Source: JALUZX01 sp964561605
GTDB lineage: Bacteria; Planctomycetota; UBA1135; JALUZX01
DNA length: 64,000 nucleotides
Reading direction: 5' to 3'
NCBI GenBank assembly: GCA_964561605.1
Contig: CAZLQD010000046.1
Coordinates: 62,001 to 126,000, forward strand
The number at the start of each line of letters is the position of its first letter. Within the stretch, counting starts at the first letter, position 1. The translations under genes were made by a program, and so were the position numbers. The notes beneath the pieces were generated by a model. The model saw only the letters and a program-made list of their open reading frames with translations. It ran no database searches and was not told the origin of the DNA. Shown here one piece after another: positions 25,901 through 34,860 of the stretch.

Positions 25901-28900
25901 CACCAGGGTGCTCTTTCCACGGAGCCGCAGGACCCTCGGGGCCCGGTAGACACCGCTCACGGGCCGGAGGAAGAGAAGGACCGTCGATCCGACCCGGTCG
26001 GTGTTGACCAGGAGATTCACCGTGTCCCCCGGCTTGTAGGTCTTCTTGTCCGTCACAAGCTCCAGCCTGTTGAAACGGAAATCCTTGCCGTCGAAACCAG
26101 GCCCGGTGACCACGAAGAGGCAGCCCCCTTCCTCGGTGTGACCCTTTGCGTCGGCCAGGGTGAAACTCAGCCTGTACTGCCCGGCCGCCGAGGCCTGCAA
26201 CTTCAGGGAAGCACGCCCGTCCGAACCGGTCTCCAGGCTCCACTCCCTGACCAGAGTCTCCACGGGTTTCTTTCCGCCGGCATAGGTGACTTTGAAGAGC
26301 CTGGCCTTGCCGCGCCCCTTCACGCCCTTGCCGTCCAGCCGCCTCGCCGCGAACTCGGCCCGCACCTCGTCGCCGACCCGGTAGTGCCCCCGGTCCAGCC
26401 AGACGAAGACTTTGAAGGGGCGGCGTGCGACGAGGACAGAGCCCGTTCCGACGATGGTGCGCCTGGACTGATCGGTCACCTCCGCAGTGATTGAATACCT
26501 GTGATCCGTATCCCCGTGGATCGCCTTGGCCAGGGCGGTGTCGATGGTGATCGTGAAGGTCCCGTCCTTCCCGATCCGGGCCTCGCCCCTGGCGACCACC
26601 TCGGGCCTCGGGGAACCACGCCTCCACCACCAGGGGATCGGCCGGTAACACCCCCACTTACGCCATCCTGGATACCACGTGTAGTCGTAGGAGAACCACC
26701 AGAACCCGTTGCCGTAGAGCCAGTCCCACCTGGTCACCGGATACCAGGACCCGCTGAAGGAAGTCCTCAGGACCTTGAACTTGACCTTCGCCTTCGTGAC
26801 GGGGGCCCCGAAGTAATACCGCGCCCGCACCTTCGCACGGATCTTCTCCCCCAGCATGACGGGCTCCGAGGGAGCATCCACCAGGACCTCGAATTCGGGC
26901 TTCTTGTATTCTTCCACCCTGAAGGAGATCCCGCCGTAGGGCTTGGCGGCGACCTCGAGCCTGTAGACTCCCAAGGCCGCACCCTCGGGGAGGGTGATCT
27001 TTCCGCCGAAGCCGCCGTACCGGTCGGCCTGGAGCACCTTTTCCCAGATCTTCTTCCCCTTCGGCCCCCGGAGACGGACGGGGAAACTCCGGCCGGCGAA
27101 GGGACTGTCTCCCTCGATGTCGTAGCGGGCCTCACCGACCCAGAACTTGAAGTTCACAGGCTGGCCCGGCCTGTAGACCGGCCGGTCGGTGATACCGAAA
27201 GTCCGCACCGTGTCGTAGGAAGGATCGGCCAGGCGCCTTGTCCAGACTCCCTGGAATCCGAGGTAGGCGAAGCGGCCGTCCTTGGCGGAGGCCGTGACCA
27301 GCCAGTTGTAACGGCGATCCAGGTCCGCCCCCCGGACGACCACCGTCCCGTCGGGACCCGTGACGGCCGAAGTCTCCCGCGTGTAGACCTCGTAGTGCCC
27401 CTTCCAGCCCTTTCCTTCGCGGACCCAGACCTGCCTGTAGCCGAAGAACTCCAGCTCGGCCCCCGCCACGGGTGCCCCCGTCACCGCGTCGGCCGTAAAG
27501 TACAGGAAAGCCCCGTCCAGGGGCTTCCGGGCGATGACCGTGTCCGCCACCCAGACCACGGCGTGGGTGACGTTTCCCTTCTCCACCTCGGCGGTCACCA
27601 GGTAGGCCCCGGCCTTCTGGAGGGGTGTCGTCACGGTGATCCGCCTGTCGAAGTGGTTCGGCCTGGGTTCGAGCTCCAGCTCCCAGGACGCGACCTCCTT
27701 TCCGACGTATTTCTTCCGGTTTCCGAAGACCAGGTCCCTTCCCAGGCGGTCCAGGTTCAACCTCCGCCAGTCCAGCCTCTTGGGATTGGATTTCAAGTAG
27801 GCCTTCACGTCCCGCAGAAGGGCCTTCAAGTCCACCGCCCGGGCGGAGAAACGGACCTTGCGGGCGTTCCGGAAGAGGAAGCCGAAGGTGGCGCCCTTTC
27901 CCGCCGGCTGGGTGGGAACGGCCTCGATCTTTCCCCAGTTCCCCTTGATCTGGAGGACCTTCTTCCACTCGCCGGCCTTGGCCCAGAACCCGGCGGCCTT
28001 CTCGTACTGCCTCCGGTTCTCGAAGATCACCGCCAGGTCCCGCCAGGCTCCCAATTCCTTGTAGAGGGCGATGAAATTCTGGTCCGCCGGAAGCTTGAAA
28101 CGGGCCACGCCCGTGGCCAGCCGGGCCAGAGTCTCGTCCTCGGCGAGAGTGTGGAGCTGGAAGGTGGGTGGGGGCTCCTTGCCCTCACCCCCGCCCCTCA
28201 AGAGCTCCGGGTAGTCGGCCAGGGTCTGGACCCCGAACTGGTTCCTCAGGAAATCCGCCAGGATCCTCTTGGCCTTCTTCCCTCCCTCCGGATCGTATTC
28301 CTGGGCCTGTAGGAGGGCCCAGCGCCAGCGCTCCCCGTCGTTGGCCGCGCTCTCCCAGGAAGATGGAACGTGGTAGAAGACGGGCTTTCCGTCGGGCCCC
28401 ACAGGGGCACCCTGGACTTCGCCTCCGAAGCGGGGTGAGTAGTAGCCCGGTTCGAAGTCCGGGAGCTTCTTCAAGTCCGTGAGGTACTGGAGCCTCCAGG
28501 ACTCTCCGTATCCCCTCTGGCCCAAAAGGACCCGGGCCAGGAGGTAGTAGAGACCCGCCACCCCCTTGCGGTCCCCGTCCTTCGAAGCGGGCCCGAAGGC
28601 GCGGACGAGCCAGCGCAAGGCCTGGACCCGGTCCCGCTCGTAGGAATTCACGAACCTGGCCCTTCCCCGGTGGGGACCCCGCTCGAACACCCCGGCGATC
28701 ATGGCCCCGTAGTGAGGTCCCAGGAAGAGAGTCCGTGCCGCCACCACGAGGACCCGCCAGTTGGAAGGATCCCGGGAGACCACTTCCTCGCGGAAACGGT
28801 CCTCTTCCTTCAAACGCCCCAACCGCCTCAAACAGAGGATCCCGTGGGCCAGGTCCCGGGCCCTTTCCTCGGCGGAGGTTCCCTTCGCCAGGGCCGACCG

Positions 28901-29059
28901 CCTGAAGAGGTCGAAGGCCTCCTTGAAGTTCCCCTCCTTCTCCAACTGGAGGGCCTTCTTCGTGCCTCCCTGGGCCTCCTGGGGCGGAACCCCCGTTCCG
29001 GCGAACCCTGCGAGCAGGAGAGGCATGAGAAAGGCGAAAGCAAGAGCGGATCGTTTCAT
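22946..29059 (-). CDS. Secreted bacterial alpha-2-macroglobulin with thioester
   Basis: A 2037-residue exported protein of the alpha-2-macroglobulin family, which traps proteases through a bait region and covalent thioester. A leader without lipobox Cys (about 1-22) is followed by TPR-like helices (about 35-150), a stack of MG beta-domains including the YfaS-like segment 'DRPVYRPGQPVNFKFWV', a Gly/Pro/Lys-rich bait-like stretch (about 1210-1280), 'PENLTAWKTRAWVMG', then the thioester YGCTEQ with Cys1497 and Gln1500, a terpenoid-cyclase-like helical domain and a C-terminal receptor-binding-like domain. The ATG at 29059 starts at the leader. Unlike E. coli YfhM it is not next to pbpC and lacks a lipid anchor, so it is predicted periplasmic or released. 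Confidence 0.92.
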   Translation of the reverse strand: MKRSALAFAFLMPLLLAGFAGTGVPPQEAQGGTKKALQLEKEGNFKEAFDLFRRSALAKGTSAEERARDLAHGILCLRRLGRLKEEDRFREEVVSRDPSNWRVLVVAARTLFLGPHYGAMIAGVFERGPHRGRARFVNSYERDRVQALRWLVRAFGPASKDGDRKGVAGLYYLLARVLLGQRGYGESWRLQYLTDLKKLPDFEPGYYSPRFGGEVQGAPVGPDGKPVFYHVPSSWESAANDGERWRWALLQAQEYDPEGGKKAKRILADFLRNQFGVQTLADYPELLRGGGEGKEPPPTFQLHTLAEDETLARLATGVARFKLPADQNFIALYKELGAWRDLAVIFENRRQYEKAAGFWAKAGEWKKVLQIKGNWGKIEAVPTQPAGKGATFGFLFRNARKVRFSARAVDLKALLRDVKAYLKSNPKRLDWRRLNLDRLGRDLVFGNRKKYVGKEVASWELELEPRPNHFDRRITVTTPLQKAGAYLVTAEVEKGNVTHAVVWVADTVIARKPLDGAFLYFTADAVTGAPVAGAELEFFGYRQVWVREGKGWKGHYEVYTRETSAVTGPDGTVVVRGADLDRRYNWLVTASAKDGRFAYLGFQGVWTRRLADPSYDTVRTFGITDRPVYRPGQPVNFKFWVGEARYDIEGDSPFAGRSFPVRLRGPKGKKIWEKVLQADRYGGFGGKITLPEGAALGVYRLEVAAKPYGGISFRVEEYKKPEFEVLVDAPSEPVMLGEKIRAKVRARYYFGAPVTKAKVKFKVLRTSFSGSWYPVTRWDWLYGNGFWWFSYDYTWYPGWRKWGCYRPIPWWWRRGSPRPEVVARGEARIGKDGTFTITIDTALAKAIHGDTDHRYSITAEVTDQSRRTIVGTGSVLVARRPFKVFVWLDRGHYRVGDEVRAEFAARRLDGKGVKGRGKARLFKVTYAGGKKPVETLVREWSLETGSDGRASLKLQASAAGQYRLSFTLADAKGHTEEGGCLFVVTGPGFDGKDFRFNRLELVTDKKTYKPGDTVNLLVNTDRVGSTVLLFLRPVSGVYRAPRVLRLRGKSTLVKIPVRKGDMPNFFVEALTVSDAKIYTEIRQVAVPPESRVLNVEVLPSKKEYKPGEAAEVKVRVTDSTGEPVRGSVVLTMYDKAVEYVSGGSNVRNIVAFFWKWRRGHYPSTVHNLGRWGYEVPEKQGMQFLGVFGWSVADEDEGVNSIQGGGKDTDAMDKALGFASRGLRKSKARAGGKGMPAPPSGPSTGMPAEERLEGGSAARKKGGAPPRGEVVPKVRKKFADTAFWVGALETAPDGTATVKLTMPENLTAWKTRAWVMGEGCRCGEGGVEVVTTKKLLLRLQAPRFFVQKDRVVLSANIHNYLESAKDVRAVLELGGGTLALAGDEKAAKTIHVDSMGEERVDWMVRVVKPGKAVIRMKALTDEESDAMEVTFPVLVHGMLKTESFSGAVRPDGTGATLTLDVPAERLPEKSRLEVRWSPTLAGAMVDALPYLASYPYGCTEQTLNRFLPTVITRKVLLDMGLDLAEIRKKRTNLNAQEIGNDKARAAQWKHWKGNPVFDKETVDEMVKAGIQRLASMQCSDGGWGWFSGWGESSWPHTTALVVRGLQVARAVDVAVPPSMISRGIAWLENYQAEQVRRILNGRKDPKVRPWKAHADNLDALVFTVLAGEKKVNKEMLSFLYEDRNKLSVYAKAMLGYACHRIGETAKRDMLLRNVEQYLRQDDENQTAWLELPNRGYWWYWYGSEFEAEAWYLKLLSAVRPGDPVASRLVKYLLNNRKHATYWNSTRDTALCVEAFADYLKATGEMKPDLTLQVKLDGKVMKEVKIDSTNLFSFDNKLVVEGKALTSGRHNLEFVKKGKGPLYFNAYLTYFTLEDPITEAGLEIKVHRNYFKLVPLDETVKAAGSRGQVVDQKVEKYKRVPLEDGAEVKSGDLVLVELTIESKNDYEYILFEDMKPAGFEPVALRSGYGGNEMGAYMELRDERVVFFLRTLARGRHSLSYKLRAEIPGFFHALPTKGSAMYAPELRANSNEWRVTCKDQ

Positions 29060-29341
29060 GGCAGGACTTCTCCCTGGTCTCTTTTCATCTTCTCTCGGCT
29101 CTCTCCTCCCCCGATCTCGATTCTCCCCGCCCTCCCGCGCCGGGAGGTAGGGAAAACCCCTGGAAACGCCTCTCCCCTCCCCCAGTTCCCCTGGGGGGAG
29201 AAAACTCCCCTCGACCCCACCCCGGCGCCCCAACTCGCCGGCCCCTGTTCCCGCCCGGGAAGGGGGCTACACTAGCCATCCCGGACCTGCCCTCTCCCCC
29301 GAGGACCTCGCCCGCCGAGAGGGACGAGAAAGGAACCAGCC

Positions 29342-30448
29342 TTGCAAGACGCCCCTTCCTCCCGCCCCACTCCCTCCCCCCCCAGAGTGGACCCCAGGCC
29401 CCTCCATCCTTCGGACAGGAACCTCCTCCAGGCCGTCCGCTTCGAAAGGCCCGGGTGGATTCCCATGATCTTCCACGTCAACGCCTCCTGCTGGTACCAC
29501 TTCCCCCAGGAGGCCCTGGTGGAGCTCATGGCGGACCATCCCCTCCTCTTTCCCGACTTCGAAGGGCCGACCCTTCCCTACGAGCCCGAACTCCCCCCCA
29601 ACGCCCGGGCCGGCGTCCCCTTCACCGACCCCTGGGGCTGCATCTGGGAAACCTCCATGGACGGCATCGTAGGGACCGTGACGGGCCATCCCTTGGAGGA
29701 CTGGCAGGACTTCGAAACCTTCACCCCCCCCGACCCCGAAGAGGGAGAGGGAATGGGGGAATACCTCCCCCGGCCGGACGACCGGGGTCTCCCCTTCCGC
29801 CGTCTCAGGACCGGAGGACTCCGGCACGGCCATACCTTCCAGCAACTTTGCGACCTTCGAGGCTACGTGAACCTGGCCTACGACATGGCCGACGAGGATC
29901 CCCGCCTGTGGAGGCTCATCGCCATGGTGGAGGCCTTCAACCTCCGCATCGTCGAAAAGGCCCTGCAAGAAGGGGCGGAATGGATGTTCTATCCCGAAGA
30001 CCTGGGCATGCAGTCGGGCCCCATGATCTCGCCCGCCCACTTCCGGAAGTACATCCAGCCCGTCTACCGGAGACTCATCGCCCCCTCCAAGGAGGCGGGC
30101 GCCCTCGTCCACCTCCACTGCGACGGTGACGTGCGGGCCCTGGCCGACGACATCCTGGCCTGCGGGATCGACGTCCTGAACATCCAGGACCTGGTGAACG
30201 GGGTGGATTGGATCGCGGAGAACCTCAAGGGAAGGGTGGCGATCGACCTGGACATCGACAGGACCGAAATCACCGTCCACGGCACGCCCGCCGAGATCGA
30301 CGCACTGATCCGAAAGGAGGTCTCCACCCTCTCCTCCCCGGAAGGGGGCCTCACAATGATCTACGGCCTCTATCCCGGCACGCCCCTGGAGAACGCCAGG
30401 GCCGTGGCGGACGCCATGGAACGCTACGCCGGATTCCACTCGGGCTGA
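29342..30448 (+). CDS. Uroporphyrinogen-decarboxylase-fold protein 1
   Basis: A 368-residue cytoplasmic protein of the URO-D/MtaA superfamily, a TIM-barrel fold used by haem-pathway decarboxylases and by corrinoid-dependent methyltransferases. Recognisable blocks: 'RFERPGWIPMIFHVN' near the N-terminus, 'WMFYPEDLGMQSGPMISPAHF', 'LVHLHCDGDVRAL', 'GIDVLNIQDLVNG' and 'GLYPGTPLENARAVADAME' at the end. The His/Cys pair in HLHCDG is the position where methyltransferase members bind zinc or substrate. The canonical HemE substrate motifs are not visible, so it is unlikely to be HemE. Start is TTG at 29342 (weak AAAGGA upstream); an in-frame GTG at 29387 is an alternative. A role in demethylating a methylated sugar or osmolyte is speculation. 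Confidence 0.75.
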   Translation: MQDAPSSRPTPSPPRVDPRPLHPSDRNLLQAVRFERPGWIPMIFHVNASCWYHFPQEALVELMADHPLLFPDFEGPTLPYEPELPPNARAGVPFTDPWGCIWETSMDGIVGTVTGHPLEDWQDFETFTPPDPEEGEGMGEYLPRPDDRGLPFRRLRTGGLRHGHTFQQLCDLRGYVNLAYDMADEDPRLWRLIAMVEAFNLRIVEKALQEGAEWMFYPEDLGMQSGPMISPAHFRKYIQPVYRRLIAPSKEAGALVHLHCDGDVRALADDILACGIDVLNIQDLVNGVDWIAENLKGRVAIDLDIDRTEITVHGTPAEIDALIRKEVSTLSSPEGGLTMIYGLYPGTPLENARAVADAMERYAGFHSG

Positions 30449-30487
30449 CCCCGGATGGCGGCCCGTCCCGAACAAGGAGGAACCACA

Positions 30488-31747
30488 GTGAACCGTCTCG
30501 ACACTCTCCTCCTCGCCGTCGCCCTCTTTTCCTCCTACCTTCCCGCCCGGGAACCGAAGTACACCAAGGACACCACGATCTGGCCCAACCGCCGCTCATT
30601 CAGGAACTCCGATCCCTGGATCGCCCGGAACCACGACAGGATCCGCAGGATGGAACCCAGGGTCCTGGTCCTGAACTTCGCCAACGGCCCGACCATGGAG
30701 GTCGTCACGAAAAAGACGGCCCGGCTGATCGACGCCCTGGCGGAGGGAAGCCGGTATCACGGATACAAGGACCCCGAGGCCCCCGCCTTCCTCCGCTACA
30801 AGGTCTTCAAGTTCGTCGATCTCAGGGACCCCGTCCCCCCCGAGGGCCGGGAGCGAAAGAACAGCACGCTCTACCCGCGCAGGAAGGCCCGCAAAGGGCA
30901 GAACTGCGACTACTCGGCCTTCTTCTCCCCCAAGTTCACCCGCCTCTACGGAGTGAAGGACCCGGACCGCCCGAAGCACCTGCTCTCCCTGGAGGAGATG
31001 ATCCAGAGGGGGTTCGTCCACGAGCTCTGGTTCTGGTGCTACCACGACGAAGAGGGCGCCCCCTTGGAGACCATCGAGGACAAACAGTTCTACAACGCCC
31101 GCTTCAAGCCAATCCGCGGAAAGCACGGGCCCGCCGGAAACGGCCACAGCCCCACCCTCCCCTGGGTCGGCCGGAGTTTCCGGGTGAGCTTCTTCAACGT
31201 CCGCCGCGGCATCGGGTGTTGCATGGAGAACCTCAGCCATGCCATGGAGGGAATGGCCCATTCCAATTTCTGTCCCTACTTCCGCCGCTACTTCTACGAG
31301 TACGCCGAGTTCGACCTGGACAAGAAATACGGCCTGCCATTCAACAGCTTCTACCGGGCGCCCTCCGCCGGCGGATGGAAGATCCGGTGGCTCTCCCCCA
31401 CGAGCTTTCAATATCATTGGAAGGGAAAAATCCGGACCTTGAAGGGATACCTGGCCGTGGGGGGAAACGTCCACTTTCCTCCCGGGGCCCGCAGCGATTA
31501 CGACATGGCCTCCAACGTTCCCGTCCTCAGCACCATCGAGCACTACAGGCTCGGGGACGGAAGGAAGGGGAGGGACAAGGCCGAGATCTGGCGGATGGAA
31601 CGATTCTACCGCTACAGGGGGACCGCACCGGACTGCATGGGCCCTTGGCTCGTCTACTGGCGCCAGAACATGCCCGGTTACAAGAACCGGTGCCGCGACG
31701 ACCGGGGGAGACCCATGAAGAACTGGTGGGTCTTCCTCTTTTATTGA
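30488..31747 (+). CDS. Exported protein of unknown function (419 aa)
   Basis: Not recognised. A short hydrophobic leader (about 1-20) is followed by about 400 residues rich in aromatic and basic residues, with no repeats or further membrane segments. Distinct stretches are 'EPRVLVLNFANGPTMEVV', 'EGSRYHGYKDP', 'LWFWCYHDEEGAPLET' and 'GIGCCMENLSHAMEGM'. The conserved-looking His, Asp, Glu and Cys clusters suggest an enzyme, but none matches a catalytic signature I know. The GTG at 30488 is supported by AAGGAGG seven nt upstream; a start at 30455 lacks one. It ends 14 nt before the GH20 gene and may be co-transcribed with it and with the upstream URO-D-fold gene. Confidence 0.75.
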   Translation: MNRLDTLLLAVALFSSYLPAREPKYTKDTTIWPNRRSFRNSDPWIARNHDRIRRMEPRVLVLNFANGPTMEVVTKKTARLIDALAEGSRYHGYKDPEAPAFLRYKVFKFVDLRDPVPPEGRERKNSTLYPRRKARKGQNCDYSAFFSPKFTRLYGVKDPDRPKHLLSLEEMIQRGFVHELWFWCYHDEEGAPLETIEDKQFYNARFKPIRGKHGPAGNGHSPTLPWVGRSFRVSFFNVRRGIGCCMENLSHAMEGMAHSNFCPYFRRYFYEYAEFDLDKKYGLPFNSFYRAPSAGGWKIRWLSPTSFQYHWKGKIRTLKGYLAVGGNVHFPPGARSDYDMASNVPVLSTIEHYRLGDGRKGRDKAEIWRMERFYRYRGTAPDCMGPWLVYWRQNMPGYKNRCRDDRGRPMKNWWVFLFY

Positions 31748-31761
31748 AGGGAAATACGCCC

Positions 31762-33375
31762 ATGACCGGTTTCACAGCATCCTTGCTCCTCCCTCTCCTC
31801 CTCCCCGCTCTTTCCCCGCCCCCGGGTTCCCTCCTCCCCTTGATCCCAAAGCCCACTTCGATCCGGTCCGCACCGGGAAGCTTCACGCTCACTCCGAAAA
31901 CCCCCATGTACACAGGCCCCCTCGGCCGGAAGGCCGCTGATTTCCTTGCCCGGGAGCTCCTGAAGTGGAGGCATTTCTCCCTTGACCGGCGGCAATACGC
32001 GGCGACATCCAGAGGCAAAGGAGCCATCGTGTTCCGCCCGGAGGAAGACCGTCGCCGGACCGGTCTCCGCCCCGACTCCGGCGGCTACACCTTGACCGTC
32101 ACTCCGGAAACGATCCGAATCACCGCCTCCGGCGAAAAAGGGTTCTTTTACGGAGCCGTCACTCTTCTGCAGGCCGTTCTCTTCAGCGGAGCGGGAGAAC
32201 GGATCTCCATCCCCTGCATGGTCGTCGAGGACGAGCCCCGGTTTTCATGGCGCGGATTGATGCTGGATTGCAGCCGGACATTCCAGTCCGTTTCCTATAT
32301 CAAGAAAACCATCGACCGCATGGCCTTCTACAAGATGAACATCCTCCACCTTCACCTCACGGACGACCAGGGGTGGCGCCTCGAGATCAGGCGATACCCC
32401 GAGCTCACCCGAAAAGGCGCGAAGTTCCCGGCCCAATACGAGGAACCGCCGTCCCACGAGGGCTTCTACTCCCAAGCCGACATCGTGGACCTGGTGAAAT
32501 ACGCCAGACAACGCAACATCACGATTCTTCCGGAAATAGAAATGCCCGGCCACTCCCTGGCCGCCTTGAGTTGTCACCCCGAACTCTCCTGCACCGGGGG
32601 GCCTTTCCAAATCTACCCCTACTTCAAGGGCCCGGGAGTGACGAAGGACATCTACTGCGCAGGCAAGGAAGCGACTTTCACTTTTCTGGAAAACGTCCTT
32701 TCCGAGGCGGCCGACCTCTTCCCGGGGAAATTCTTTCACATCGGAGGAGACGAAGCCCCCAAGACGAGGTGGAAGAAATGTCCGCTTTGCCAAGCCAGGA
32801 TCCGTAAACTTGGTTTGAAGAACGAAGAGGAGCTTCAAGGCTGGTTCATCCGCCGGATCGGGAAATTTCTGGCAGGGAAGGCCAAGCGCATCGTGGGCTG
32901 GGACGAAATCCTCCGAGGCGGTCTTCCTCCCGGTGCGGTCGTGATGAGTTGGCGGGGTGTGAGAGGAGGGATCAGGGCTGCAAAAAACGGGTACGACACG
33001 GTCATGTGCCCGACTTCTCACTGCTATTTCGATTATTCGTACCGGCGGACACCCACAAGGAAGGTCTACTCCTTCGATCCCCTTCCCAGGGGACTCGCCG
33101 GCGGGGAAAAGAAGCACATCCTCGGCGTCCAAGCCAATTTCTGGTCCCACATCGACAGGGAGCCCGGAAAGGCGGACCGGAAGATCTTCCCAAGGCTCCT
33201 TGCCCTGTCCGAAGTCGGGTGGTCCCCCCGGCAGGGCAGGAACTGGAAAGATTTTCAACGCCGCCTGGCCGCCCACCTTCCCATCTTGAGGTCCATGGGG
33301 ATTTCCCCCTTCTTTCCGGAAAAGAAGAATGGAAGGACTCCCAAGCCCCCCTCCGGTTCGTCCAACCTCCCCTGA
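31762..33375 (+). CDS. Secreted GH20 beta-N-acetylhexosaminidase
   Basis: A 537-residue exported exo-enzyme removing terminal beta-GlcNAc or beta-GalNAc. A leader (about 1-24) precedes the small alpha/beta GH20b domain (about 25-150) and the catalytic TIM barrel (about 155-500). The substrate-assisted pair D330-E331 is present in HIGGDEAPK. Other family blocks are 'RGLMLDCSRTF', 'NILHLHLTDDQGWRLEI', 'ILPEIEMPGHSLAAL', 'IVGWDEIL', 'VMSWRG' and 'LLALSEVGWSP'. Start is the ATG at 31762, 14 nt after the previous gene. Two GH109-type genes follow, which together would strip both anomers of N-acetylhexosamines. Confidence 0.95.
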   Translation: MTGFTASLLLPLLLPALSPPPGSLLPLIPKPTSIRSAPGSFTLTPKTPMYTGPLGRKAADFLARELLKWRHFSLDRRQYAATSRGKGAIVFRPEEDRRRTGLRPDSGGYTLTVTPETIRITASGEKGFFYGAVTLLQAVLFSGAGERISIPCMVVEDEPRFSWRGLMLDCSRTFQSVSYIKKTIDRMAFYKMNILHLHLTDDQGWRLEIRRYPELTRKGAKFPAQYEEPPSHEGFYSQADIVDLVKYARQRNITILPEIEMPGHSLAALSCHPELSCTGGPFQIYPYFKGPGVTKDIYCAGKEATFTFLENVLSEAADLFPGKFFHIGGDEAPKTRWKKCPLCQARIRKLGLKNEEELQGWFIRRIGKFLAGKAKRIVGWDEILRGGLPPGAVVMSWRGVRGGIRAAKNGYDTVMCPTSHCYFDYSYRRTPTRKVYSFDPLPRGLAGGEKKHILGVQANFWSHIDREPGKADRKIFPRLLALSEVGWSPRQGRNWKDFQRRLAAHLPILRSMGISPFFPEKKNGRTPKPPSGSSNLP

Positions 33376-33468
33376 CCCTCCCACATCCCTTGTCTCAGGG
33401 GAAAAAAAAGGATAATTTCCACCGCCCCGGAGATTTCGCCCGGTCACACCCGGTTCCTGGAGGTGGAC

Positions 33469-34833
33469 ATGTCCGACTCGATGAACAGAAGAGACTTTTT
33501 CTCCCGTGTCGCAAAAGGAGGCGCAGGGACCATCCTGGGCGGGATGGCCCTCTCCGCTTGCGCGACGAACCGCACCACGCCCGCGGCGCTTACATCCCTG
33601 CGACATCCCCCTCTCAAGAAGGTCAGGATCGGCTTCGTCGGGGTGGGCGGTATGGGAAGCGCCCACGTGAAGAACCTCCTCAAGATCGAGGGAGCCGAGA
33701 TCCGGGCCGTCTGCGACATCGTGAAGGCCAAGGTGGAAAGGGTCCAGGACTGGTGCGTCAAGGCGGGGCGCCCCAGGCCCGAAGGATACTGGCGTGGCGA
33801 ATACGACTTCAAGCGCCTCTGCGAGAGGGAGGACCTGGACCTGGTCTACACGGCCACGCCCTGGCGCTGGCACGTGCCGGTCTGCCTGGCGGCCATGGAG
33901 GCGGGCAAACACGCGATCACCGAGGTTCCGGCCGCAACGACCCTTGCCGACTGCTGGAAGCTCGTGGAGACCTCCGAGCGGACCGGGCTCTACTGCATCA
34001 TGATGGAAAACTGCTGCTACGACCGCTTCGAGATGATGACCCTCAACCTGGTGAGGAAGGGTCTCCTCGGGGAACTCCTCCACGGCGAAGGGGGCTACCT
34101 CCACGACCTGCGGGCCATCAAGTTCTCAAAAAAGGGGGAGGGACTCTGGCGTCTCGCCCACTCGATCCGCCGCAATGCGGACCTCTACCCTACCCACGGC
34201 CTCGGTCCCGTCGCCTGGTGCATGGACATCAACAGGGGCAACAAGTTCGACTACCTGGTCTCCGTCGCCACCAAGTCCCGCGGCCTCAACCTCTACGCGG
34301 AAAAGAAATTCGGCCCGGAGAGCCCCCAGGCCCGCCGCAGGTACGCTCTCGGGGACATCATCACGACCACGATCAAGACCGCCCGGGGCGAGACCATCGT
34401 GATCACCCACGAGACCGGAACCCCCAGGCCCTACAGCCGGAACTTCCTCGTCCAGGGCACACGCGGGCTGGCCCGGAAGTATCCCGAGCCCAAGGTCTAC
34501 GTCGAGGGCAGGAGCCCCCACGACAAGTGGGAAGACGGCAAGAAATACATCAAGGAATTCGATCATCCGGTCTGGCGCAAGCTCGAGGCCCGGACCAAGG
34601 GAGCCGCCGGCCACGGAGGAATGGACTTCATCGAAGACTACCGCCTGGTCCAGGCTCTCCTCAGAGGGGAACAGCCCGACCTGGACGTCTACGACGCCGC
34701 GGCCTGGAGCGCCGTGACCGAGCTCTCGGAAAAGTCCATCACCGAAGGGAGCATCCCGGTGAAGTTCCCCGATTTCACCCGGGGCGCATGGAAGAAGAAG
34801 AGGCCCCTGGGCGTGGACCTGGTCCGGGTCTGA
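33469..34833 (+). CDS. GH109-type NAD-dependent glycosidase (Gfo/Idh/MocA fold), exported
   Basis: A 454-residue oxidoreductase-fold protein matching GH109, the NAD+-dependent alpha-N-acetylgalactosaminidases. The N-terminus has a Tat-type motif NRRDFFSR and a hydrophobic stretch ending ALSACA, which could also be a lipobox. Then come the Rossmann GFVGVGGMGSAHV and family blocks TPWRWHVPV, 'EVPAATTLADCWKLVE', 'MMENCCYDR', 'YLHDLRA', 'YPTHGLGPVAW' (with the His implicated in catalysis in this family), 'PRPYSRNFLVQGTRG', GHGGMDF and 'FPDFTRGAW'. The ATG at 33469 has GGAGG five nt upstream. Substrate alpha-GalNAc is expected, but GH109 contains other activities. Confidence 0.88.
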   Translation: MSDSMNRRDFFSRVAKGGAGTILGGMALSACATNRTTPAALTSLRHPPLKKVRIGFVGVGGMGSAHVKNLLKIEGAEIRAVCDIVKAKVERVQDWCVKAGRPRPEGYWRGEYDFKRLCEREDLDLVYTATPWRWHVPVCLAAMEAGKHAITEVPAATTLADCWKLVETSERTGLYCIMMENCCYDRFEMMTLNLVRKGLLGELLHGEGGYLHDLRAIKFSKKGEGLWRLAHSIRRNADLYPTHGLGPVAWCMDINRGNKFDYLVSVATKSRGLNLYAEKKFGPESPQARRRYALGDIITTTIKTARGETIVITHETGTPRPYSRNFLVQGTRGLARKYPEPKVYVEGRSPHDKWEDGKKYIKEFDHPVWRKLEARTKGAAGHGGMDFIEDYRLVQALLRGEQPDLDVYDAAAWSAVTELSEKSITEGSIPVKFPDFTRGAWKKKRPLGVDLVRV

Positions 34834-34860
34834 TCTCCCGCCCGCCGTCTCGTGGATTCC

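Noticed and set aside
30208..33375. A 1055-codon version of the GH20 gene
   Set aside because: The upstream part is antiphase to the 30488 gene; leader and family similarity begin at the ATG at 31762.
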